A stretch of DNA of 64,000 nucleotides from DATBHM01 sp963772375 (GTDB lineage: Bacteria; Actinomycetota; UBA4738; JACQTL01): contig CAVYXG010000001.1 in NCBI GenBank assembly GCA_963772375.1, positions 310,001 to 374,000 on the forward strand, given 5' to 3'. The position numbers and the translations under genes were made by a program. This document shows, piece after piece, positions 32,905-41,750 of the stretch. The number at the start of each line of letters is the position of its first letter. The stretch's first letter is position 1. The notes beneath the pieces are model-generated. The model ran no database searches. It saw only the letters and a list, made by a program, of their open reading frames with translations, and was not told where the DNA came from.

Positions 32905-34799
32905 GCCGGCACCCTCGCGCTCCCCTGCAGGTGGTCCACGATCGCCCTCGCCAGCTCGGGGCCGATGCCCGGCGTCTCCGCGATCTCCTCCTCCGTCGCC
33001 TGCCGCAGCCGGAGGAGCGAGCCGAACCGCCGGAGCAGCGCCTTCTTCCGGGCCGGGCCCACGCCGGGGATGTCGTCGAGGGGCGAGGCCAGCGCCCGCT
33101 TCCCCCGCTTCGTCCGGTGGTACGTGATGGCGAACCGGTGGGCCTCGTCCCGGAGGTGCTGGAGCACGAACAGCGCCTCCGACGACCGCGGGATGCGCAG
33201 CGGGTCGGGCTGCCCGGGGAGGTACACCTCCTCCAGCCGCTTGGCCAGGCCGACCGCCGGGATGTCGAGGCCGTGGTCGGCCAGCACCTTCTCCGCCACC
33301 CCGAGCTGCCCCCGGCCGCCGTCCACGACGATCAGCGCCGGCGGGTACGCGAACCGCCGGTGCCGCCGCGGCGAGCCGTCGTCGCGCGCGGGGTCGCGGT
33401 TCCGTTCGGCCTCCTGCGATTCCAGCAGGCGCGTGAACCGCCGCCGGAGCATCTCCTCCATCGACGCGAAGTCGTCCTGGCCTCGCACGTCCTTGATCTC
33501 GAAGCGCCGATAGTCCGAGCGCTTCGGCAACCCGTCCTCGAACACCACCATGGAGCCGACCTTGTCGGTCGGGCCGAGGTTCGAGATGTCATAGCACTCG
33601 ATGCGGAGCGGCGCCTGGTCCAGCCCGAGCGCGTCGGCCAGCTCCGTCAGTGCCCGGGACCGCGCCCCGAAGTCCGACGCCCGCTTCAACTTGTGCCGCT
33701 GGAACGCCTCGCGGGCGTTCTGCCGGACGGTGTCGGCGAGGCGCCGCTTGGCGCCCCGTTCGGCCACGGCGATGCGGACGCGGGAGCCCCGACGGCGCGA
33801 CAGCCATTCCTCCAGGACGTCGGCGTCGTCCGGCATGACGGGGACCAGGACGCGCGGAGGGACCTCCTCCCGCTCCATGTACAGCTGCTGCACGAACGAC
33901 GACACGAGCCCGCCGGTGTCGAGGTCCTCCACCCGGTCCACGACCCAGCCCTTCCGCCCCATGACGCGCCCCCGCCGGATCCAGAACGCCTGGAACGCCG
34001 CCTCGAGGTCGTCCTCGGCCACGCCGATCGCGTCGAGGTCCTCCTCCCGGGTCAGCACCATCTCCTGGTGCTCCATGGCCTTGCGAGCCGCCGCGAGCTG
34101 GTCGCGGAGCTTGGCCGCCCGCTCGAACTCCAGCCGTTCGGCGGCCGACGCCATCTCCCCCTGCAACCGCGTGAGGGCCGGGGCGTACTTCCCCGACAGG
34201 AAGTCGCCGAGCGCCTCGACCTGCAGGCGGTATTCCTCCTCGGTCACCCCGGTGGCCTCCGGGACGCACGGCCCACTGCACCGCCCGATGTCGTAGTACA
34301 GGCAGGGCCGGCGGGCCCGGGCCCGCTGGTCGAAGAACGCGTTGCTGCACGTCCGGACCGGGAACACCCGCGTGAGCGCGTCGAGCGTCTCCCGGATGGC
34401 GTACGCGTGGCCGAACGGCCCGAAGTACCGGACGCCCTTCTGCCGCGACCCCCGCATGACCCGCGCCCTCGGCCACCTCTCCGACACCGTCAGCGCCAGG
34501 TACGGGTAGGACTTGTCGTCCCGGTACCGCACGTTGAACCGCGGCCGGTGCGACTTGATCAGGTTGTACTCGAGCATCAGCGCGTCGACCTCGGTCGCCG
34601 CGACGATCCACTCGACGTGCTCGGCCGAGGCCATCATCGCCTCGGTCCGCGGATGCAGCGGCTTCGACCAGTACGAGGTCAGGCGCCTGCGGAGCGACTT
34701 CGCCTTCCCCACGTACACGGTCCGCCCGTCGCGGTCGCGGAACAGGTACGCGCCCGGTTCGTCGGGGATGCTCGAGGGAAGGGGGCGGGGAACGCTCAC
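32901..34799 (-). CDS. uvrC: Excinuclease ABC subunit C
   Basis: 632-residue nuclease that makes both incisions in nucleotide excision repair. N-terminal GIY-YIG domain (PGAYLFRDRDGRTVYVGKAKSLRRR), a Cys cluster (PCLYYDIGRCSGPC), the UVR/UvrB-binding motif LEFERAAKLRDQL, the RNase H-like 3'-incision region (ALIVVDGGRGQLGVAEKVL) and C-terminal helix-hairpin-helix motifs (DDIPGVGPARKKALLRRFGS; ETPGIGPELARAI) appear in order. GTG 34799 is preceded by TACAAT at 6 nt, so the mRNA is likely leaderless. rapZ is coupled downstream. Confidence 0.96.
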   Translation of the reverse strand: MSVPRPLPSSIPDEPGAYLFRDRDGRTVYVGKAKSLRRRLTSYWSKPLHPRTEAMMASAEHVEWIVAATEVDALMLEYNLIKSHRPRFNVRYRDDKSYPYLALTVSERWPRARVMRGSRQKGVRYFGPFGHAYAIRETLDALTRVFPVRTCSNAFFDQRARARRPCLYYDIGRCSGPCVPEATGVTEEEYRLQVEALGDFLSGKYAPALTRLQGEMASAAERLEFERAAKLRDQLAAARKAMEHQEMVLTREEDLDAIGVAEDDLEAAFQAFWIRRGRVMGRKGWVVDRVEDLDTGGLVSSFVQQLYMEREEVPPRVLVPVMPDDADVLEEWLSRRRGSRVRIAVAERGAKRRLADTVRQNAREAFQRHKLKRASDFGARSRALTELADALGLDQAPLRIECYDISNLGPTDKVGSMVVFEDGLPKRSDYRRFEIKDVRGQDDFASMEEMLRRRFTRLLESQEAERNRDPARDDGSPRRHRRFAYPPALIVVDGGRGQLGVAEKVLADHGLDIPAVGLAKRLEEVYLPGQPDPLRIPRSSEALFVLQHLRDEAHRFAITYHRTKRGKRALASPLDDIPGVGPARKKALLRRFGSLLRLRQATEEEIAETPGIGPELARAIVDHLQGSARVPA

Positions 34800-34805
34800 C
34801 CCCCG

Positions 34806-34811
34806 ATTGTA
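34806..34811 (-). promoter_or_regulatory. -10 box for leaderless uvrC
   Basis: TACAAT on the minus strand, 6 nt before the GTG at 34799. Confidence 0.6.
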
Positions 34812-34844
34812 TGCGGGGGGTCCGTCAGGACCGGGAGCCGCCAG

Positions 34845-36440
34845 CTACTTGACGGTGAGGGTTCCCGTCATGAACTGCGGGTGCACCGAGCAGTGGAAGA
34901 AGTAGCTGCCCGAGGAGAGCCCCTTGACGTCGATGTTCTCGATCTTGGGGCCGGTGAACGGCTCGTCCTGGGCGAGAGGCGTCGCGCCGCTGTTGGCGTC
35001 GGCCTCCGACTTGAACACCTGCACGTCGTGCAACACCGACGGATCCTGGTTGTTGAAGCAGATGGTGAAGTCGCCGGACGAGGCGCTCACCTTCGTCGTG
35101 GAGAAGCCCGAACCACCCGCGCCGACCGGCGCGATGATCTCGACCGTGTTCTTCGGGCACTGTCCGGCCGAACCTCCGCCCGGCGGCGTGTACGGCGTCT
35201 GGGACGCCGGCAGCGCGATCGCGCCGAGCGTCTCGGGGTACAGCCCGAGCAGCAGGTCCTGGTCGACCGAGTTGTACCAGGCCAGCTGGACGTGGCTGTG
35301 GTTGGTCACGGCGAGCGCCGGATACAGGCCGTTCGACGTTCCCGGCGTCGAGATGCGCGCCAGCGACCCGGTCCCCTTGGCCTGGTCCAGCGCGAGGCTG
35401 CCGTCGTCGGGGTCGGTGGAGGCGAGGTACGTCGTGCCGTTCGCCTGCGCGACGGATGTCCCCGCGCCGGCGACCTGCCGCCCCTCGATGTCGAACGCAT
35501 CCGAGTGCGAGTTGGTCCAGGTGGCGAACGGCGCGCTGCCGGTGGCCACGCGGGCGTCGGTGTCGGTGAGGTATCCGACCAGCACCGATCCCCCCGACCC
35601 CGGCGCGATCGACACTCCGTACGCGTCGGCGGCCGTCTCGATCTGGTGCACGGTCCAGCTCTTCCCCGACTGCTCGGCCATCGAGACGGCGCCGGTCCCC
35701 GGATCGTTGAACGCCACGACCGTGCCGTTCGGGCCCGCAGCGGCCGCGACGTTCGGGGCCGCGCAGATTCCCTCGCACGCCGTGAGCAGGTCGATCTGGC
35801 TGACGGCGAACGACTTCCCACTCGCGTCGAGCGTCGCCTCGTCGACCACGGGAACACCGCTGGCGTTGGTGCTGACGAAGGCCACCACCGGGTTCCCCTT
35901 CGGGTCCGTCGTCACCGCCGGCGAGGTCGACGTGGACGCCGTCACCCGGATGGGCTCGCCGAACGGGGCCTGGTTGTTGGGCGCGGTCGCGAAGTAGACC
36001 CCCGGCTTCGAGCCGAACTGGTTCCACACGACGTCGATCGCGCCGGTCGAGGTGATCGCGATGCCCGTCGTGCTGTCCGTCGTGACCGGAACCGGAACCG
36101 GCTTGGTGGAGGTGATGTCGGTCTGGGCGACGAACCCCTGGTTGAAGATGCCGCCCGCCTGCGTCGCGATGAGCACCGCGGGCAGGGCGGGGGCGGTCGA
36201 CGGACGCGCCGGCGGGATCACGCCCGGCTGGGCCGGCGGGATCAGCCCGATGTACGCGATGTGCGGGTTCTGGTCCTTGTCGAGGGCGATCGAGGCCCCC
36301 CGGCCGACGTCGTCGAGGAAGTCGACCGTCTGGGGCACGAAGGTCGTCTTCACCGGCTGCGCATTGGGGGTGTTCGAACCACACGCAGCCAGCACCAGCA
36401 GTCCGAGGACGAGCGCGACCGACAGGACCCTCTTCGACAC
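34845..36440 (-). CDS. Lipoprotein with C-terminal cupredoxin-like domain
   Basis: 531 residues. The lipoprotein signal ends LLVLAACG (Cys20). The long middle region (about 35-420) has repeated strand patterns (IDVVWNQFGSKPGVYFATAPN; VQLAWYNSVDQDLLLGLYP) like a sialidase/exo-type beta-propeller. The last ~100 residues form a cupredoxin: FTICFNNQDPSVLHDVQVF supplies a His, and GSYFFHCSVHPQFMTGTLTVK supplies Cys, His (+3) and Met (+7), the type 1 copper ligand set. Likely an extracellular electron-transfer or copper protein. GTG start with TAGGAT 8 nt upstream, suggesting a near-leaderless mRNA. Confidence 0.75.
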   Translation of the reverse strand: MSKRVLSVALVLGLLVLAACGSNTPNAQPVKTTFVPQTVDFLDDVGRGASIALDKDQNPHIAYIGLIPPAQPGVIPPARPSTAPALPAVLIATQAGGIFNQGFVAQTDITSTKPVPVPVTTDSTTGIAITSTGAIDVVWNQFGSKPGVYFATAPNNQAPFGEPIRVTASTSTSPAVTTDPKGNPVVAFVSTNASGVPVVDEATLDASGKSFAVSQIDLLTACEGICAAPNVAAAAGPNGTVVAFNDPGTGAVSMAEQSGKSWTVHQIETAADAYGVSIAPGSGGSVLVGYLTDTDARVATGSAPFATWTNSHSDAFDIEGRQVAGAGTSVAQANGTTYLASTDPDDGSLALDQAKGTGSLARISTPGTSNGLYPALAVTNHSHVQLAWYNSVDQDLLLGLYPETLGAIALPASQTPYTPPGGGSAGQCPKNTVEIIAPVGAGGSGFSTTKVSASSGDFTICFNNQDPSVLHDVQVFKSEADANSGATPLAQDEPFTGPKIENIDVKGLSSGSYFFHCSVHPQFMTGTLTVK

Positions 36441-36448
36441 GGCGCGTC

Positions 36449-36454
36449 ATCCTA
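36449..36454 (-). promoter_or_regulatory. -10 box for the cupredoxin lipoprotein gene
   Basis: TAGGAT on the minus strand, 8 nt before the GTG at 36440. Confidence 0.5.
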
Positions 36455-36558
36455 ACAGCGGGCTGCGGGCCGGGCGTGTTCGCCGCGGCCACGCACCGAG
36501 CCGGGGTCGGCCTCGGGATTCAACGAGGGCCGCCATCGCGTCGATACCTCCACAAGCC

Positions 36559-38115
36559 GTGGACAGACGAATCGAACGCCGTCCGGGCGGGTCGGAGCTC
36601 GGCGCCGCCGGGCCCGGCCTCGACCTGGTCCTTCGCCGGATGCCGGCCTGCCTGTGGTCGACGGACATGGACCTCCGGTTCACGTCCTCGATGGGCGCCG
36701 GCCTGGCTGCGCTCGGCCTCGAGCAGAACCAGCTGGTCGGCTCGTCGATCGACGAGTTCGTCGCCGGGACGGACTCGCGCTCCGCCGAATACCACCGCCG
36801 GGCCCGGGCGGGCGAGATGATCGACTACGAGTCGAACATGGGGCCGTTCCGGTGGCAGGTCCACCTCGAGCCCCTCCGGGCCGAGGACGGCGAGATCGTG
36901 GGGACCATCGGGCTCGCGCTCGACATCAGCCGGGAGGCCGTCGCGGAGGGGCTGGTCCGCGAGTCGGAGGCCCGCTACCGGCAGCTCGTCCAGCAGATCC
37001 CGGTCATCACGTACCGCGAGGAGGTGGAGTCGCCCAACGCCACCGTGTTCGTCTCGCCGCAGATCGAGGACATCCTGGGGTTCACGCAGGAGGAGTGGCT
37101 CGCGGACGGCGGAACGCTCTGGTACCGCCTGCTCCATCCCGACGACTACGACGACATCGTCGCCGAGAACGACCGGACGAACGCCACCGGGGAGCCGTTC
37201 GTCGCCGAGTACCGCCTGATCGGCAGCGACGGGCGCGTGGTGTGGGTCCACGACGAGTCGCACCTGATCCACGACGAGGACGGCCGGCCGCTGTACTGGC
37301 AGGGGGTGTACTTCGACGTGACCGAACGCCACCGCGCCGAGGAGGCGCTCCGGCAGGCGTTCGAACGGGAGCGCGACGCGGCCGAGCGGCTCCGGGCCCT
37401 GGACGACATGAAGAACACGTTCCTGGCCGCGGTGTCCCACGAGCTGCGCACGCCGCTGTCGGCCATCCTCGGGATCGCGCTGACGCTCGACCGTGACGAC
37501 GTGGAGGTGTCGAGCCAGGAATCCCGGGAGCTGCTCCACGGCCTGGCCGGCAACGCCCGGAAGCTCGAACGCCTGCTGTCCGACCTCCTCGACCTCGACC
37601 GGCTGTCGCGGGGGATCGTCGAGCCGCGCCGCTCCCCCACCGACGTCGCGGAGCTCGCCCGGTCGGTCGCAGCCTCCATGGACGTGTCGGGCGAGCACCG
37701 GGTGGTCGTGGCCGAGGGCTCGGTGGTGGCGGACGTCGATCCCGCACAGGTCGAGCGCGTCCTCGAGAACCTGCTGTCGAACGCCGCGCGGCACACACCG
37801 ATGGGGAGCGAGATCACCGTCGACGTCGATCGGAGACGGGAAGGGGTGCTCATCGTCGTCGACGACGACGGTCCGGGGATCCCCGACGGCCTCCGCGAGT
37901 CGATCTTCCGGCCGTTCGAACAGGTCCCCGGACGCCGTGCGCACAGCCCGGGCGTCGGGGTCGGGCTCTCGCTCGTGGCCCGGTTCGCGGAGCTCCACGG
38001 GGGGCGGGCCTGGATGGAGGCCCGCCCCGGCGGCGGGTCGTCGTTCCGGGTGCTCCTCCCCGACGTCCGGTACGTGCCGGTCGAGGCGATCGAGGGGGAG
38101 CTCGAGTCGGTCTGA
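36559..38115 (+). CDS. Cytoplasmic PAS-domain sensor histidine kinase
   Basis: 518 residues without a membrane helix. Two PAS domains (about 25-130 and 137-260; the second with PQIEDILGFTQEEW and LLHPDDYDDI, followed by the PAC-type WQGVYFDVTERHRAEEAL) precede HisKA (FLAAVSHELRTPLSAILG, phospho-acceptor His) and HATPase_c (VLENLLSNAARHTP, DDDGPGIP, GVGVGLSLVA). No response regulator is adjacent, so it is an orphan kinase. GTG 36559 chosen for the family's length; the frame is open further upstream into the divergent promoter region. It ends 9 nt from the uvrA stop (convergent). Confidence 0.88.
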   Translation: MDRRIERRPGGSELGAAGPGLDLVLRRMPACLWSTDMDLRFTSSMGAGLAALGLEQNQLVGSSIDEFVAGTDSRSAEYHRRARAGEMIDYESNMGPFRWQVHLEPLRAEDGEIVGTIGLALDISREAVAEGLVRESEARYRQLVQQIPVITYREEVESPNATVFVSPQIEDILGFTQEEWLADGGTLWYRLLHPDDYDDIVAENDRTNATGEPFVAEYRLIGSDGRVVWVHDESHLIHDEDGRPLYWQGVYFDVTERHRAEEALRQAFERERDAAERLRALDDMKNTFLAAVSHELRTPLSAILGIALTLDRDDVEVSSQESRELLHGLAGNARKLERLLSDLLDLDRLSRGIVEPRRSPTDVAELARSVAASMDVSGEHRVVVAEGSVVADVDPAQVERVLENLLSNAARHTPMGSEITVDVDRRREGVLIVVDDDGPGIPDGLRESIFRPFEQVPGRRAHSPGVGVGLSLVARFAELHGGRAWMEARPGGGSSFRVLLPDVRYVPVEAIEGELESV

Positions 38116-38124
38116 GCCGCCCCG

Positions 38125-41007
38125 TCAGGTCGTGGCCGGGACGCGTTGGGCCCCGTCGGACGCTTCCTCCCGTTCGATGCCCAGGACCTCGGCGAGGAAC
38201 CGACCGGTGTGGGACGCGGGATCGCGGGCGACCTGTTCGGGAGTTCCGGTCGTGACGACGGCGCCGCCGGCATCGCCCCCCTCCGGACCGAGGTCGATGA
38301 TCCAGTCGGCCGTCTTCACCACGTCGAGGTTGTGCTCGATGACGAGGACGGTGTTCCCCTGCGCCACCAGTCGCTCCAGCACCCCGAGCAGCTTGCGGAT
38401 GTCCTCGAAATGCAGGCCGGTGGTGGGCTCGTCGAGGACGTACAGGGTGTTGCCGGTGGCCCGCTTCTGCAGCTCCGATGCCAGCTTGACCCGCTGGGCC
38501 TCGCCGCCCGACAGCGTGGGCGCCGGCTGCCCCATCTTCACGTACCCCAGGCCCACGTCCACCAGGGTCTGGAGGTGTCGCGCGATCGGCGGGATGTTCC
38601 GGAAGAACTCCAGCGCCTCCTCGATCGACATCGCCAGGACGTCGGCGATCGATTGCCCCTTGTACTTCACCTCGAGCGTCTCGCGGTTGTACCGGCGCCC
38701 CTTGCACACCTCGCACGTGACGTAGACGTCCGGGAGGAAGTGCATCTCGATCTTGATCTGGCCGTCGCCGGCGCAGTTCTCGCACCGACCGCCCCGCACG
38801 TTGAACGAGAACCGCCCGGGCTGGTACCCCCGGACCCGTGCCTCGGGCGTCTGCGAGTACAGCTTCCGCATGTGGTCGAACACGCCCGTGTACGTGGCCG
38901 GGTTGGACCGCGGCGTGCGGCCGATCGGCGACTGGTCGATGTCGATGACCTTGTCGACCTGCTCCCACCCCCGGAGCTTGCGGTAGCGCCCGGGCAGGGT
39001 CCGCGACCGGTACACCTTCTGCATCAGGGCGGCCAGCAGCACGTCCTGGACCAGCGTCGACTTGCCGCTGCCGGAGACGCCGGTCACGGCCACGAACAGT
39101 CCGAGCGGAAGGTCGACCGTCACATCCTTGAGGTTGTGCTCGCGCGCGCCCTCCAGCCGGAGCTTCCGCTTGGCGTCCGGCTTTCGGCGGATCTCCGGCG
39201 TCGGGATCTGCCGACGTCCGCTGAGGTACGCGCCGGTCAGCGAGTCCGGGTCCCGCAGCAGATCCTCGTAGGAGCCGCTGAACACGACCTGTCCGCCGTG
39301 CTCGCCCGCCCCGGGCCCGATGTCCACGACGTGGTCGGCCGCCTGGATGGTGGCCTCGTCGTGCTCCACCACCACCAGCGTGTTGCCGAGGTCGCGCAAG
39401 CGGAGCAGCGTGTCGATCAGCCGGCGGTTGTCGCGCTGGTGCAGCCCGATCGAGGGTTCGTCGAGGACGTACAGCACGCCGGTGAGCGCCGAGCCGATCT
39501 GCGTGGCCAGGCGGATGCGCTGGGCCTCGCCGCCGGCGAGCGTCCCGCTGGCGCGTTCGAGCGTGAGGTAGTCGAGCCCGACGTCGACCAGGAACCCCAG
39601 CCGCGACCGGATCTCCTTCAGGAGGCGTTCGGCGATGAGGTGCTCGCGTTCGGAGAGCTCCATCGAACCGATGAACTCCAGCGTGTCCTTGATCGACAGC
39701 CGCGTGAGCTCCCAGATGTTCTTGCCGGAGACGGTGACCGCCAGCGTCTCCGGCTTCAGCCGGGCGCCGTGGCAGGCGCGGCACGGCACCTGGCGCATGT
39801 ACTGCTCGATCCGCTCGCGCTGGGAGTCGGACATCGACTCCTTGTGACGGCGCTCGAGGTTGGGGATCACGCCCTCGAAGCTGGAGTGGTACGACCGCAG
39901 CCGGCCCCAGCGGTTGCGGTACCGGACGTGGACCTGTTCCTTCGAGCCGTACATGATCACGTCGCGCGCGGCCTTCGGGAGCTTCCTCCACGGCGTTCGG
40001 ACGCTGAACCCGTGGGTCTCCGCCACCGCTTCCAGTAGCCGGTACCAGTAGGTGTCCCGCACGCCGCCCCACGGCGAGACCGCGCCCTCCTCGATGGTGA
40101 GGTCCGGGTCGGGGACGGCCAGCTCGGGGTCGGCCTCGAGGTGCGTCCCGAGCCCGTCGCAGGTCGGGCACGCCCCGTACGGCGAGTTGAACGAGAAGTT
40201 CCGGGGCGCGAGCTCGTCGAACGACAGCCCGCAGAACGTGCACGCCAGCGACTGCGAGAAGTTGATGAGCTCCTCGGTGCCGTCGTGCTGCACGACCGCG
40301 ATCGACGCGATGCCCTCGGCCAGCTGGAGCGCGGTCTCGATGGAGTCGGCCACCCGCCGCCGGATGTCGGACCTGGCCACCAGCCGGTCGACGATGACCT
40401 CGATGGTGTGCTTGTAGGTCTTGGGCAGGCGGATGGGCTCGGACAGGTCGCGGACCTCGCCGTCGATCCGGGCCCGGCTGAACCCCTTGTGAGCGAGGTC
40501 GCCGAGGACCTTCTCGTACTCGCCCTTGCGGCCCCGCACGACCGGCGCCAGCACCTGGAACCTCGTCCCCTCGGGGAGCTCGAGGACCTGGTCGACGATC
40601 TGCTCCGGCGTCTGCCGGCCGATGGGACGGCCGCAGTTGGTGCAGTGGGGGTGGCCGGCCCGCGCGTACAGGACCCGGAGGTAGTCGTAGATCTCGGTGA
40701 TGGTGCCGACCGTCGACCGGGGGTTCTTCGACGTCCCCTTCTGGTCGATCGAGATGGCCGGGCTGAGGCCCTCGATGAAGTCGACGTCGGGCTTCTCCAT
40801 CTGACCCAGGAACTGCCGCGCGTACGACGACAGCGACTCCACGTACCGCCGCTGGCCCTCGGCGTAGATCGTGTCGAACGCCAGCGACGACTTGCCGGAG
40901 CCGGACAGGCCCGTGAACACGATCAGGCGCCCCCGGGGAAGGTCGAGCGTGACGTCCTTGAGGTTGTGCTCACGGGCGCCGTGAATTACAAGCCTGTCGG
41001 TGCCCAT
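38125..41007 (-). CDS. uvrA: Excinuclease ABC subunit A
   Basis: 960-residue damage-recognition ATPase. Two ABC modules are visible: Walker A GLSGSGKSSLAFDT near the N-terminus and GVSGSGKSTLVQDV in the second half, with signatures SGTLAGGEAQRIRLA and APTLSGGEAQRVKLA. The zinc sites CTFCGLSFDELAPRNFSFNSPYGACPTC and CENCAGDGQIKIEMHFLPDVYVTCEVC are intact. ATG 41007 is preceded by TAGAAT at 6 nt, predicting leaderless transcription. uvrA stands alone here, with uvrC 3 kb and uvrB 16 kb away on the same strand. Confidence 0.97.
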   Translation of the reverse strand: MGTDRLVIHGAREHNLKDVTLDLPRGRLIVFTGLSGSGKSSLAFDTIYAEGQRRYVESLSSYARQFLGQMEKPDVDFIEGLSPAISIDQKGTSKNPRSTVGTITEIYDYLRVLYARAGHPHCTNCGRPIGRQTPEQIVDQVLELPEGTRFQVLAPVVRGRKGEYEKVLGDLAHKGFSRARIDGEVRDLSEPIRLPKTYKHTIEVIVDRLVARSDIRRRVADSIETALQLAEGIASIAVVQHDGTEELINFSQSLACTFCGLSFDELAPRNFSFNSPYGACPTCDGLGTHLEADPELAVPDPDLTIEEGAVSPWGGVRDTYWYRLLEAVAETHGFSVRTPWRKLPKAARDVIMYGSKEQVHVRYRNRWGRLRSYHSSFEGVIPNLERRHKESMSDSQRERIEQYMRQVPCRACHGARLKPETLAVTVSGKNIWELTRLSIKDTLEFIGSMELSEREHLIAERLLKEIRSRLGFLVDVGLDYLTLERASGTLAGGEAQRIRLATQIGSALTGVLYVLDEPSIGLHQRDNRRLIDTLLRLRDLGNTLVVVEHDEATIQAADHVVDIGPGAGEHGGQVVFSGSYEDLLRDPDSLTGAYLSGRRQIPTPEIRRKPDAKRKLRLEGAREHNLKDVTVDLPLGLFVAVTGVSGSGKSTLVQDVLLAALMQKVYRSRTLPGRYRKLRGWEQVDKVIDIDQSPIGRTPRSNPATYTGVFDHMRKLYSQTPEARVRGYQPGRFSFNVRGGRCENCAGDGQIKIEMHFLPDVYVTCEVCKGRRYNRETLEVKYKGQSIADVLAMSIEEALEFFRNIPPIARHLQTLVDVGLGYVKMGQPAPTLSGGEAQRVKLASELQKRATGNTLYVLDEPTTGLHFEDIRKLLGVLERLVAQGNTVLVIEHNLDVVKTADWIIDLGPEGGDAGGAVVTTGTPEQVARDPASHTGRFLAEVLGIEREEASDGAQRVPATT

Positions 41008-41013
41008 CGACCC

Positions 41014-41019
41014 ATTCTA
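41014..41019 (-). promoter_or_regulatory. -10 box for leaderless uvrA
   Basis: TAGAAT on the minus strand, 6 nt before the ATG at 41007. A short imperfect dyad (cggaag-c-cttccg) lies about 35-45 nt further upstream at 41050-41062; its role is unknown. Confidence 0.6.
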
Positions 41020-41120
41020 CGAAAGCCTCCGACACGCCCGATGCGGAAGCCTTCCGTGCGACCCCGGGAGTGTCGTACCCTCGTGCCATCGTTCCCCGGC
41101 ATGAGCCCGGGAGGTGAGCC

Positions 41121-41705
41121 ATGGCAACCGAGCCGAAGACCCGGTACACCTACATCGACCTGGCGTCCTTCCCCGACGACAACCTCCGCCGGGAGATCAT
41201 CGACGGAGAGCTCGTCGTGACCGCCGCGCCCGCCACACGCCATCAGCGCGCGGTGCTCGAGATCGGCGCTGCACTCCTCGCGTACACGAAGGCTCATGGT
41301 GGCGACGTGTTCGTCGCGCCCACCGACGTCTACCTGGCCAACGACAATGTCGTTGAGCCCGATGTCCTCTTCGTCGACCGAGCGAACCTGCCCAAGGTCG
41401 AGGAGCAACTCGTTCGAGGTGCGCCGAGCGTCGTCGTCGAGGTTTCCTCGCCCTCGAACCGGCGCGTGGAGATCGTTCGCAAGCTCGAGCTCTACCAGCG
41501 GTTCGGCGTTCCCGAGTACTGGTACGTGGACCTCCAGGCCGACCGCATCGAGATCCACCGGCTGGTCGAGGGCCGATACGGCGTTCCCTCGCTCCTTCGC
41601 CGCGGCGACACGATCACCTCCGAGCAGGTGCCCGGCTTTCAGCTCTCCGTCGACGAGATCCTCGGCCCGCCCGAAGGCGAGCCCGAAGGCGCCGACGAAG
41701 CCTGA
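41121..41705 (+). CDS. Uma2 family (DUF820) PD-(D/E)XK nuclease-fold protein
   Basis: 194 residues. The pattern NLRREIIDGELVVTAAPATRHQRAVLEIGAALLAY, then VVEPDVLFVDR, PSVVVEVSSPSNRRVEIVRKLELYQRFGVPEYWYVDLQADRIEIH is the classic Uma2/DUF820 fold, with the PD..EVxS..K nuclease-like residues. Members are abundant in cyanobacteria and some actinobacteria; the role is not established. A good Shine-Dalgarno (GGGAGGTGA) precedes the ATG. It stands alone, divergent from uvrA and convergent with the kinase gene. Confidence 0.9.
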   Translation: MATEPKTRYTYIDLASFPDDNLRREIIDGELVVTAAPATRHQRAVLEIGAALLAYTKAHGGDVFVAPTDVYLANDNVVEPDVLFVDRANLPKVEEQLVRGAPSVVVEVSSPSNRRVEIVRKLELYQRFGVPEYWYVDLQADRIEIHRLVEGRYGVPSLLRRGDTITSEQVPGFQLSVDEILGPPEGEPEGADEA

Positions 41706-41750
41706 CGAAACCATCCATCCAGCCCCAGGAAGTTCCTCGGGTCGTTCGGG

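Noticed and set aside
32868..36455. A 1195-codon open frame on the plus strand
   Set aside because: It overlaps uvrC and the cupredoxin lipoprotein on the other strand, both firmly identified; no domain is visible in it.
41008..41070. SOS (LexA) box upstream of uvrA
   Set aside because: No GAAC-N4-GTTC-type actinobacterial box was found; the cggaag-c-cttccg dyad does not match it.
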